Positions 34,224 to 44,228 of a DNA stretch of 64,000 nt are shown here, piece after piece. The stretch is taken from contig CM070572.1 of NCBI GenBank assembly GCA_036346355.1, positions 43,933,944 through 43,997,943 on the forward strand, in the 5' to 3' direction. The translations under genes were made by a program, and so were the position numbers. The notes under the pieces are model-generated. The model saw only the letters and a list, made by a program, of their open reading frames with translations. It was not told the DNA's origin and did not search any database. The DNA comes from Rhipidocladum racemiflorum. Taxonomy: Eukaryota; Streptophyta; Magnoliopsida; Poales; Poaceae. Within the stretch, counting starts at the first letter, position 1. Each line of letters opens with the position of its first letter.

Positions 34224-34559
34224 GTCAAGCTAGATTATTGCAACTCCCACCATCAATGATTATTCGAATGGATCGCTCCTTGATGACGCCTTTGTGTAAA
34301 ACAAGTTGTGGCGTTGATTTGGATCGGCGCGAGCAATCTGAGCACTAAGCACACGTTGTGCAATAATACTCAAATATTGGTCAAGATCACCAGCGCCACG
34401 TGCACCTCGTCGTGCTCGGCATTTGGATCGCCGTCTTCATGTTCAATGAGCAAAGCATATGTTTCGCCATCAAGATCACTTGCCGAGTCATACTCGCCGC
34501 CTTCACGGATTATTAGCACACGCTTGTTCGGACACTCCCTCATCATGTGACCGAAACCC

Positions 34560-35790
34560 TTGCAGCGATGGCACCGAACATCTTTGGTGCGTCCGTTGAT
34601 GCGACCGGATTTACCTACTAACTATTTGTAGTAGCTTGTGTGGCACTTTTCGCTCGGCGTTGGTCGTGGTGCCGAATTTGAGGTGGTGGACGCCGTTCTG
34701 TTGATGGAAGAGGTCGGCATGGTAGTACGGCCGGCAGGGGCAGCAGGGGTGCGCGGTGTCCACGAAGTAGTTCGACCTGCAGAAAAGTTAGTCTTGGCCC
34801 TCGATTGACGACCCTGCACTTCACGCTCAGCTTTGCAAGCAAGATGGAACAACCGAGTCATCGAATTATAATCCTTATAGTCTAGAATATCCTGGATTTC
34901 TCGAGTTAAACCACCTAAGAAACGAGCCATAGAAGCTTCCTCATTCTCAATTAATCCACAACGCAACATGCCAATTTGCAATTCTTGGTAATATTCTTCC
35001 ACCGAATTCTTACCTTCTTTGTAGAGCGCTGCAATTTATTCAATAAATCTCTAGCATAGTATGAAGGAACAAATCTATGCCTCATTAGCAATTTCAAGGC
35101 TTCCCAAGTGGTGGGTATATTATTTGGATGAGCACGGCAATGTTCTCTCCACCAAATGTAGCAAAATCGGTGAACTCACTTGTGGCAGCCCTAACTCTTC
35201 TATTCTCAGGAAATCATGGCACGCAAATTTTTGATCCACAAGTAATTCCCAACTAAGGTAACCATCAGGGTCATATTTACCTTCAAAAGGTGGCATATTG
35301 AAATTTACCTTAGGAAAACATCATCTCGCTCGTTCCTTGGTCGTGGAGGATCACGCCGCATACCTTGCCGATTGAAGCGTAGTCGCTGATGGTTACGATC
35401 ATTATCGTAATGGATGGGGTTGGCCTCCTCCACATCGCTGGTGTCATCATATTCGTGCTCTTCGCTCGTTTCTTCTAAATCTGTTGGGGCCTCCCCTGTG
35501 GAGCTGAATTGTTGCTTGGACGACGGGAGGTGGATTGGAAGCACCAGATGCAAAGCAGCCTGCAAAAGTATCAAGTCTAGCCAAAATAGTAGCAAGAGTA
35601 GTGTTAGCAATCCCTTGTGCGGCCTCGATGGATCTGAGACGGTCTTCCTGCATTGACATACGCTCATTAGTGAGCCGTACATCCTCGCTAAGACCATCGG
35701 TGGTTTCCCTCATCATCTTTTGGAAGTGAGCAATGATGCCCTTGGTTCGTGGAGAGTGATGAAGTGAACTCTCGTCACCTGACATGGTTA
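34560..35790 (-). pseudogene. Gypsy gag, minus strand, frameshifted
   Basis: The start is plausibly MSGDESS at about 35784. A coiled, acidic N-terminus follows (MQEDRLRSIEAAQG, LARLDTF), then in other frames EEANPIHYDNDRN, a gag core remnant (EEYYQELQIGMLRCGL, MARFLGGLTREIQDIL, LFHLACKAEREVQGR) and a CCHC-like knuckle near 34560-34600 (CHRCKGFGHMMRECP). Several frameshifts and stops separate these. This is a typical gypsy capsid protein order. Confidence 0.82.
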
Positions 35791-35818
35791 GTTGATGACA
35801 AGGAAACAAAAACCACAA

Positions 35819-37004
35819 GTATAATGTTCCTATCGACTACTAGGTGGCAAGTCTCTCAAGCGCTCAAGCCTATGACCCAAGTTCTTACAAGTTCTTACAA
35901 TGCAGCAGGCGTTGTCGGCCGTTGGCGTTGTCAAAGGTTCTCCGAAGCTTGGATAAAGCGATTGCCAAGGGACCGAACAAATGTACGAGGTTGGATGTGG
36001 AGCTTGGATAGGCAATATTTATTTCCTATGCAATCTGATAATTCTAGTTATTGTAATGATAAGTAATGATCCAAACTAGAATTCACAAGCCCTAGTTGCC
36101 GATCTCAAAGATATAAGTGAATTTGAAGGCAACACACACGTAAAGATAATGGCACTTGTGCAATCAAGGAATGAGCTATGAAACATAAGTGAAGTACCAA
36201 AAGCTCTATTGCACAAGTCGTGGAGAGACGCTAACTTATTGCTTCAAGAATGTTAAAAGGGCACAAGATTGCTCACTAATTAATAAATTGCACAACCTAA
36301 AAGTAACGAACACAAATTAGGGTTTTGCTCAATATAGTGCGACCGGCCACAATTTTCTTTTTCTTTTTCTTTTCCCCTTTTTTTTGTTTTTGGCCTTTTG
36401 GCTCTTTCTCTTTTCTCCCTTTTGGTGACTTTCGGCCAACACTAGTACGAACAAAAAGTTTTGGAATCCCTAACTTGGTGTCACAAGATAAGATGATATG
36501 ATAACTGAAGATTGTGCAATGTATCAAGTAGAGCAGCCCTAAGCAATATCTACAAGCTAGTCTCAAATAGGATCAAAGTGTTCACAAAGGATGAATTGGT
36601 TCCCAAAGGTAGGTGTACTGATGTTTTTCTAGGGCAGCAAACTTGTCGCCTAGATTAATGTTTGAAGATCACCGAATTTGATTGATTGACAGTGGAAGGA
36701 AATGAAGCTTATATCCTCAGCTTTCATTAGAGTGCAAGAACACAAAAATCCGAGTTCGTATGTGAAAGTTATGCTCGAAACACCAAACTGGACAGAATTG
36801 AAGGATTGAAGCTACGCGAAGGAAAAGAAAGATCAGCAACTAAAACATGGACTCTAATGGATCAAAACCTAACAAAACTCACTAAAATAACAGATTGAAA
36901 CTAAAGGTTGAATTTTTGTGGAGTAATTTTCAATTTAGGACAGAAATCAAAAACTAACCTAAGGCACTGATATTCTCACCGATCAACTCAAGCTCGATAC
37001 CACT
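35819..37004 (-). other. 5' leader of the minus-strand arm
   Basis: This is non-coding, between gag and the primer-binding site at 36993-37002. A T-rich run (36357-36395) and several short polypurine phrases are present. Its first bases past the PBS ('cggtgagaata') resemble those past LTR A ('cggtgagaatt'). Confidence 0.55.
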
Positions 37005-37919
37005 TGATGTAACACTCGGGTGTCCCGATCTTTCGATGAGAATGATAACCTTCGATTTGGGAGGAGACGACTTTGACGATCCGACTACAACGTACAACGA
37101 CGATGCGCCTTAGCAATCGCTAAACCAACTCCAGATGGTTATTGATCTTGCCGTGGGCACGATCAACCTGATCACGAAGATCAATTCCTGCAAGCAATCG
37201 AAGAACAAGCAAGAACAAGGCAAAAGCAATCTAAAATTGCAAATATAGATGAAGTATAGAAAAGTTGGGGTTCCGATACAAGGAGCTTGTTAGGCGGCTG
37301 TTGAGCACGTCTAAAAGACTCAAATAGTAGCAAAAGGCTAAACTATCAAATAACCAAAACCCTAAGGAGCCGATGTCTGGCTATTTATAAGAGGTAGGGG
37401 CGTGGGAAACACGTCCAAAGCAGAAGGATACCAACTACAACTCTATTACAAGGCCCAAAGCCCACGTCTTCTCGATTTGGAAAAGTGACGCCAATAGTTT
37501 TGCAGATTCCCGGCGAATCGGACGGAATATGGGGTAGTGGTCGGATCCGTTGGACAGAGGACGTCGAAACCTTTCAAACCCGTACTCATAGACCCCAATC
37601 ACCCTTGTGGATCAAAAAGTTATGGTCATCTTAAGTTGGTGCTGTCCCTGAGGCCGAATCCGAGTATAACTTGTGCACCTAAGAATTGGCTTCATGCTTG
37701 ACGCTTGGGAGTCCTTCTCCTTGGTTCCTAAGGACAATAAAATCATCACGAGGATTAAATAGCATTCCATTCATAAAATTATCTGTATGCAACCCGAGGA
37801 ACGATTCACCGTAATTGAATTGTCGTGCCCGAGCTCGAGTAATTGGCCCTTGTATGACATTGTTGGTTTCCATTGGGTTTGTAAGTATGGCCGTATCCAT
37901 GGTAGTGATGTCCTCATCA
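37005..37919 (-). repeat. LTR C of the rearranged gypsy element
   Basis: This 915-bp LTR is inverted relative to A and B. It is more diverged from A than B is in some patches (for example 37500-37560). Its U3 end faces outward at 37919 and is followed by the GCGTG target duplication. Confidence 0.92.
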
Positions 37920-39881
37920 GCGTGCGACGGTGCTGACTGGCCGGAGCTGGGGACGGCGACACGGGCAACGGCGTTTCGGGCGCGCTCCGGCGAGGTGAGT
38001 TCTCCCTTCGGGTGCGCCTCGTCGCGGGGAGTTTGAATTTGGGGTCGTCGGCAATGAGAGGACTGGCGGGCAAGGAACAACGAAGAACCGCGGCGGTGCT
38101 TCACGCAACTACGACGAGCAATCGCGGGCGCGACGGTGCACTACGGGCGGCGGCGGCTAGGGCAATGGCTGCGCGGGGTCAAGGCGGTCCTCGAGGTGCG
38201 ACCCGGGCATTAAATACCCTCGGCGTCCGCGCGGAAAACGGAAACCTAGGCCCACACGGCGGCGGGCGCGGCGGCGGAGTCCGTTTCGGACTCGGTGGAG
38301 ACGACGACGGGCGACCGTCCACGTGGCGCGATCAACGGCCACGATCGCACGGGCGGAACCGGATCCGGCCCGGTCACGGCTCGAACCGGTGCGGTCCAAT
38401 CCGGACCGTTGGATCCCGATCCAACGGTCGGGATCGAGTAGGGTTAGGATTGGGTTCGGTCGAGTCAGCTGGCTCGGGTCGGACTCGAGTCCGACTCGGG
38501 TTCCGACTCGGTCGGATGAACAGTACTCGACCCGATTGATTTTTCCAGCGATTTAATAATTCAATTAATTCCCAGAAATTCATTTAATTCATTAAATATA
38601 GTAAAATACTCAGAAAAATTCCAGAAAAATTCTGGAAAATATTTTGGAACATTTTGGACTTAAATAAAATATTTCCAACAAAATTTTATTTGCAAAATCA
38701 AATTCTTTAATTATTTAAAAATGGAATAAATTCAAATAAATTCCAAATAAATCCAAATAAATTCCAGAAAATTCCAAAAATTCACCAAAGTGCCAAATCA
38801 CACATGAATTTAAGAAAAGCAAAATTTTGGGGTGTTACACCCGGAGACTTTCACCGGGTAGATTTCGATGATGCTAACGCTTAGGGGCACGTTCTTACTT
38901 GCAGTCGGTTGCCTGCGGGCTATGGCACACTACGCTGGACACTTTTGTTGTCTGTATTATGTTTCCGCTGCTAGTTTATGTAATAACTTTAAATATGTCA
39001 TTTTGGACAGCAGTCCTACTTTTGTATGTAAATATGCTTATGCTTCCGTTAATTGTGTATGTGTTGTGATACAAACTGTTATGCATGGTCGCATGTGTTG
39101 GTGAACTTTCCTGGGACCAACACGGGCATATATGCGGGACGCCCGAGGTTCCCTTGATTTACTTGAGCTGTGTTGTGCAATGGAGTGAATCAATAGAGTC
39201 CCGGGGATGGGTCCCCACAAAATGTCTCATAATTATTCGATCAAAGTTATAGTTGACCGTGTAAACAACTTCCCGAACTGCAATATAGGTCGGATAAAAA
39301 CTTACTTTGTGTTTCTGATCTAAGACTCTACCAGGTCAGGAACGGTCCGACCTATGAAACTCTTTAGGTACGAAATAATATCTTTATCACATCGACCTAG
39401 ACAGGATCGAGTAAAGGATAACCTTTGCCTCGAACTGATTCAGGTCGGCAAGGAATGTCTACGCAAAGATAACGTGTGGAAGACGCTTTCTCTGACAGGT
39501 ACCGAAGACCGTTTGGAAGTTACTCCCTATGACTCTGACGAAAAGACACCTCCTCGGTGAGAAGATGCCTTTTGACCAGAAGACACCTTTTGACGGGAAG
39601 ACACCTCTTCAAACATGACAACTGACATATCTTCAACTCTATAAATATGATACTTCCGCAAGGGTCTAGGGTGTGTGCGTGGTAGTGATTAAATAGATAG
39701 AGAGTCAAAGATTAAGAATAGTCTGTATTCTGTAAACACTTGTAAACTCAATAAAGAAGCAATCCCAATTCCTTTTCTACTCCTTTCAATCTTGTTTTCT
39801 ACACAAAGGCAACTCAATTTACATTTATAAACTCAATCTAGGGACCCCCAGGTCTTGAACATTGACAGATCGAGCCTAACA

Positions 39882-40270
39882 AATTTAAGGTACTATTATG
39901 CCTTAGGTTCAGGACCATATTAGTTAGATTAGTATCATTAAGCTAAAGCATTGCACTCAAAAAGTGATCTACTCAAATTTCAAACATCTTCTAAAATCTA
40001 CTAAATGAAGTATAGCAAGTTCAGATTTTCATAGAGTAATTTATTACATCAATCGTATAGAATGACATCGTTCAAGCATCATTCTTAACAAATGCAAACG
40101 CATATGGATTTGGAAATCAAGCATCATCAGAGAGTAATTACATCTACTGAAATGCACATCCATATGGATTTGGAAATCACAAGTTACAAATCACAATAAT
40201 GATTTCTTAACAAATAATATATAGGCTGAGATCCTCATGTACAAGTGGTGAGAGACATGATCATGAAAGT
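39882..40270. other. Unassigned stretch
   Basis: A/T-rich, with no coding domain. It contains a partial direct repeat of 'catatggatttggaaatca' (about 40092 and 40156). Confidence 0.4.
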
Positions 40271-40916
40271 AATAGCAAGCAGAAGAAATAGCTAGTAGTG
40301 TGGCATGTACAACTTCATCTGTTCATCGAAAAAATAGGGACAAGGATCTGCTTCGCTTCAGTGGGGCACCCACAGTCAAATGGAGCAGTTGAAAGAGCGA
40401 ATGGATTGCTCCTCAACGACATCAAGAAGAGACTCCATAACTTGGCAAAGGGAACATGGCCAGATGAGCTCTCCCTTGTCCTATGGGCCACCCGTACCTC
40501 TATGTCGCGCGCAACCGGATTCTCTCCATTTCGGCTCATCTTTGGAGAGGAAGCTATTTCCCCGCGGAAATTCACGCTAAGTCTCTCCGCATAATTAAAG
40601 CTCCGGCCCAGGAGGGAGAAGACATAACGCATGATTTGAGGAAGGAGCAGAAACTTCGAGCCCTTGAGGCTATGAAGGCGTACGCGAGGGCTTCGGCGCC
40701 GAGTTTCGGCAAGAAAGTCAAAAGGCATGACTTGCATCCCGGGATGTAGTGCTCAAGAAAGCCGCTCCGGCCTTCGCCAAGCTAGAAACAACATGGGAAG
40801 GACCATATATCATACAAGAGTCCACGGCGAAAGGAGCCCACAAGCTGGTTACCCCGGGTGGCGAGGAGGTACCGAGGACTTGGAATACAGACGCACTTAA
40901 GAAGTTTTACCCGTGA
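40271..40916 (+). pseudogene. Tat-type gypsy integrase C-terminal part
   Basis: The fragment opens within the integrase core (GHPQSNGAVERANGLLLNDI with the catalytic Glu, WPDELSLVLWATRTS, TGFSPFRLIFGEEA) and ends with a C-terminal domain (KVKRHDLHPGM, then in another frame LETTWEGPYIIQES, DALKKFYP and a stop at about 40914). A frame change near 40745 breaks it. Everything upstream in pol is missing. Wording is typical of the grass Tat lineage, which fits the antisense gene further right. Confidence 0.85.
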
Positions 40917-41017
40917 TTGGGAGAAGGAAGGAAAGTATGTACAAAGTTCTATCAATAAAGTGATGAAAAGTTATAACTATTGGAGATCACTTTAGCATAC
41001 TGCGCCGTTAAACCGAA

Positions 41018-42200
41018 GGCCCGTAGCTCCGCGCTGGGTAGAACTTAATGGGCGCTTGGTCGGGCTAATGTCCCACCCGTCCCTTCGCTTCTAAGACCCG
41101 TAGCTTCACGCCGGGTAGCACTTAACGGGATGCTTGGTCGGGCTAATGTCCCACCCGTCCCTTCGCTCCGAAGGCCCGTAGCTCTGCGCCGGGTAGGACT
41201 TAATGGGCACTTGGTCGGGCTAACGTCCCACCCGTCCCTTCGCTTTGAAGACCCGTAGCTCCGCACCGGGTAGCGCTTAACGGGATGCTTGGTCGGGCTA
41301 AAGTCCCACCCATCCCTTTGCTCCGAAGGCCCATAGCTTCGCGCCAGGTAGGACTTAATGGGCGCTTGGTCGGGCTAACGTCCCACCCGTCCCTTCGCTT
41401 TGAAGACCCATAGCTCCGCGCCGGGTAGCACTTAACGGGATGCTTGGTCAGGCTAACGTCCCACCCGTCCCTTCGCTCCGCGCCGGGTAGGACTTAATGG
41501 GCGCTTGGTCAGGCTAACGTCCCACCCGTCCCTTCGCTTCGAAGACCCGTAGCTTCGCACTGGGTAGCACTTAACGGGATGCTTGGTCGGGCTAACGTCC
41601 CACCCGTCCCTTCGCTCCGAAGGCCCGTTGCTCTGCGCTGGGTAGGACTTAATGGGCGCTTGGTCGAGCTAACGTCCCACCCATCCCATCGCTTCGAAGA
41701 CCCGTAGCTTCGCGCGGGGTAGCACTTAACGGGATGCTTGGTCGGGCTAACGTCCCACCCATCCCTTCGCTCCGAAGGCTCGTAGCTCCGCGCTGGGTAG
41801 GACTTAATGGGCGCTTGGTCGGGCTAACGTCCCACCCGTCCCTTCGCTTCGAAGACCCGTAGCTTCACGCCGGGTAGCACTTAACGGTATGCTTGGTCGG
41901 GCTAACATCCCACCCATCCCTTCGCTCCAAAGACCCATAGCTCTGCGCTGGGAAGCACGTAACAGGACTTGGTCAGTTTAACGTCCCACCCATCCCTTCG
42001 CTCTGAAGGCCCGTAGCTTCGCGCTGGGTAGGACCTAATAGGCGTTTGGTCGGGCTAACGTCCCACCCGTTCCTTCGCTCCGAAGGCCCGTAGCTTCGTG
42101 CCGGATAAGGGCTTAATAGGCGCTTGGTCGGGCCAACGTCCCACTCGCCCCTTCATTTTGAAAGCTTACAGGTTCACGCCAGAAAGGACCTGGCAGGCAT
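41018..42200 (+). repeat. 77-78-bp tandem array in alternating unit types (about 155-bp higher-order period)
   Basis: About 14-15 units follow the pol stop. Starts of CCCGTAG at 41020, 41097, 41175 and 41252 give periods of 77, 78 and 77. Two types alternate: one reads 'gacttaatgggcgcttgg', the other 'cacttaacgggatgcttgg'. One short unit occurs near 41480, and the array decays after 42120. Confidence 0.92.
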
Positions 42201-42599
42201 TCGATTAAACCAATGACCCGTTCGTTGCTTCACTTCAAACGCACCTAATGTGCTGCTATGAATTGATGCCTCAGGATGAGTCTAAGCTTGAGCTTCGTAG
42301 AACCGCATATACAACGCTGCAAACTTCTACTCACCCTAACATGATTAAACATCCTATCGTCCACAAGCTCAATGCCAAACGCGAAGGGAGACCGGGGTTG
42401 CCCCGCTTTGCTGGCCGCAGCTCCGCTGACGGCCCAGCCCGCTAGGGGCTGAATACTCATACAAGCAGAACTCAAGAAATCAAAAAAGAAAGAAAAGGTA
42501 AGGAAACCAGCTCAAACTAAAGGTTGCGAGGAGATCCAACATCATTCATATTACATATAAAAATAAAATACGGTAAAAACCTCCATGTACACTGTTGAA
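42201..42599. other. Spacer between the tandem array and the antisense gene
   Basis: It contains decayed array sequence to about 42240 and then unassigned text. No conserved frame is seen. Confidence 0.4.
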
Positions 42600-44228
42600 G
42601 ATTCAGCCGCGATGTGCACGGTCGACGGCTTCAATGAGAGCGTCCCTTGCTTCGATCAGCCTCGGAACAGCTCCAATCAGCACGTCCACATTGGCAACAT
42701 CGCGGGCGATGGCCTCTTCCTCCACGAGCTTGGCCATGGCGAGGTCGAAGTCGGCCCAAAGCTCGGTGATGAAAGTTTCTTGATCAACATGCGCTGGAGG
42801 ATCGTCAAGGGCCGGAACATCATCTCCGAAGTCGAAAATGAGGGCGGGGCGTCCTCTTCATCGGGTGCCGGTAGGGCGTTTGCCATCGGTAGCTCCTTAC
42901 CAAAGCCGACGAAGGGAACGTCTTCGTCCATGGGGTCCAGCGGAGCATCGGCCATCGAAGGAAAGGCTAATGAGGTCGAGAATAATCAAAACAAGAAAGA
43001 CCAAGGAGAAGAAGAAGACGAAAAGGGACAAATGGAATAAAATCGAAAAATAAGCACGTGTTCTGAGATTAGTGACATGGATATATATTCAAAGCAAAGA
43101 AGACGAGAAGCCTGGGTTTAATGCGGGCGCGGGAAGCCAAAGCATCCCCACATCCCCCGAGAGCTGGACTAAACCGTTCGTCTTCTGATTTTCATCCCCC
43201 GATAACCTGGATCCCATGAGGAGCATCCCAACATTCCTTAAGCAAAAAGGATGCACGAGGCGAGCGAACATACATTAAAATTAACACACCGGATGATTTA
43301 ATTCATGTACATATGAAGGTTCGTTATATAAAGTCAAACAAGCTAAGAAGGGGGCAGCTTCTCTTTGCCCTTCGTTGAAGTACGCATCGTGGCACGGGCT
43401 CAGCGCACCAACTCCCTCAAAGCAATGTCACCGTGCTATCTCCAAAAGTCCGACACGAAGCAGCAGGATAACCGGGACGCAACAGGCGAGGCTTTTCGGT
43501 CGGAAGGAGGTCGGCCAACCCAGATGACGTCGAAGCAGCGGGGGCAACGCCAAAGTGCTCACGAGTGTGTGTGCACCCCTTCGCCTCAAGCAATTGAGCG
43601 GTCTTCACAGAACCAAGCCTAGCGCAGTGGTTGCCAAAGGTTACAACGGAGTCCCCAAATATCCCAACAGAGTTTCGAAGGAATTTAATAGCCTCCAGAT
43701 TGGATGAGGGAATACGACATGAAGCCGCCTCGATCCCGAACCGAGGGAGTTGCTGGAGGAAAGCCTCGGTTGCCTCCTGGACCCCGGAAGTTAGGGATTC
43801 CATCTCCTTCCGGGTCACTTTGCAATGCTCCTCCGCTCGCTGGGTGTTGTGGAGGTGCATCTGAACTTCGCCCCTCGCCGCTGAGAGCTGTCGGGGGAAC
43901 TCCTCCACCTCCTTCCTCAATATTTCTTTTGGCCCTCTCCGCCACCACTAAAATATCCTTTAGCTCCTCGATACGATCATCCTTTTTCTTTTCATTTCGC
44001 TCGGCCACAGCGCTGGCTTGCTCTGCTTCTGTGAGGCTTCTCCACATCAAAGACACCGTTTCTTCGAGCTCGGCGTTCCTTGCCGCCAACTCTTGATTCT
44101 GAGACGCTTCGATCTGTGCTCTAGACAATGATTCGGTAGAAACCCGTAGTGCCTACGCAAGATGAACCTTCTCAGCTTCCAGCTCTGCTACTTGTTTCTT
44201 TGCCGCCTCGCATTCGCTAGCTTCCATG
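42600..44228 (-). pseudogene. Probable continuation of the antisense gene, coiled-coil part
   Basis: Downstream on the minus strand, 44128-43930 encodes a strongly coiled-coil-like segment (NAELEETVSLMWRSL, EAEQASAVAERNEKKKDDRIEELK). 43920-43650 continues in another frame (GEVQMHLHNTQRAEEHCKVT). 42955-42840 encodes an acidic tail (MDEDVPFVGFGKEL). A coiled-coil C-terminal region is usual in these antisense proteins. Frameshifts or introns separate the parts, which cannot be resolved by eye. Confidence 0.55.

Larger units (their letters stand above)
28894..37919. mobile_element. Rearranged Ty3/gypsy element with inverted outer LTRs and GCGTG target duplication (nest level 4)
   Basis: GCGTG flanks the whole block (28889-28893 and 37920-37924), so it entered as one piece. 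The left edge is the 5' end of a plus-strand LTR and the right edge is the 5' end of a minus-strand LTR, so both outer edges are U3 ends; a normal element has one U3 and one U5 end. Order from the left: LTR A (+), PBS and a 165-bp leader, RNase H and integrase (+), LTR B (+), a 110-bp U5-PBS fragment (-), RT, protease and gag (-), PBS (-), LTR C (-). Together the two arms hold each pol domain about once, split at the same codon between RT and RNase H. All coding parts are frameshifted. Confidence 0.88.
26249..38839 (-). mobile_element. Long solo LTR, minus strand, CCCGG target duplication (nest level 3)
   Basis: On the minus strand it starts TGTAACACCCC (38839) and ends GGGTCCCGACA (26249). 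CCCGG flanks both sides (26244-26248 and 38840-38844). Without the insert it is about 3.56 kb. Its halves are 26249-28893 and 37925-38839. Both contain 'gatccaacgg' repeats and GC-rich text near the inner break, as expected for one continuous LTR. No pol is attached. The open frames at 28185-28687 and 37679-38539 are GC-rich LTR sequence, not genes. Confidence 0.9.
23532..39219 (+). mobile_element. Long solo LTR, plus strand, AAATG target duplication (nest level 2)
   Basis: It starts TGTAACACCCCC and ends GGTCCCCACA, with AAATG on both sides (23527-23531 and 39220-39224). Without the inner insert it is about 3.1 kb. No gag-pol is attached, so it is a solo LTR. Inside are a CCGG-centred minisatellite (24470-24742), three covarying hairpins (25849-25937) and a block at 25300-25770 that recurs at 62200-62640 (for example CTCTGCAGAGTT and ACTATTCGAATAGCC). 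It was broken at 26248 by the next element. Confidence 0.9.
23428..39881 (+). mobile_element. 3' LTR of the gypsy remnant, split by a three-level nest
   Basis: The LTR begins TGATGATGATT after a purine tract and ends CGAGCCTAACA. Its two pieces (23428-23531 and 39225-39881, about 760 bp together) join cleanly if the nested insert and one AAATG are removed. A TATA box (TATAAATA, 39640-39647) and an AATAAA (39750-39755) are in suitable places for the promoter and RNA end. No matching 5' LTR lies in the window, because the element is truncated at 20757. Confidence 0.72.

Noticed and set aside
41018..42200. CRISPR-like array
   Set aside because: Units are contiguous 77-78-bp tandem repeats without unique spacers, in a plant retrotransposon context.
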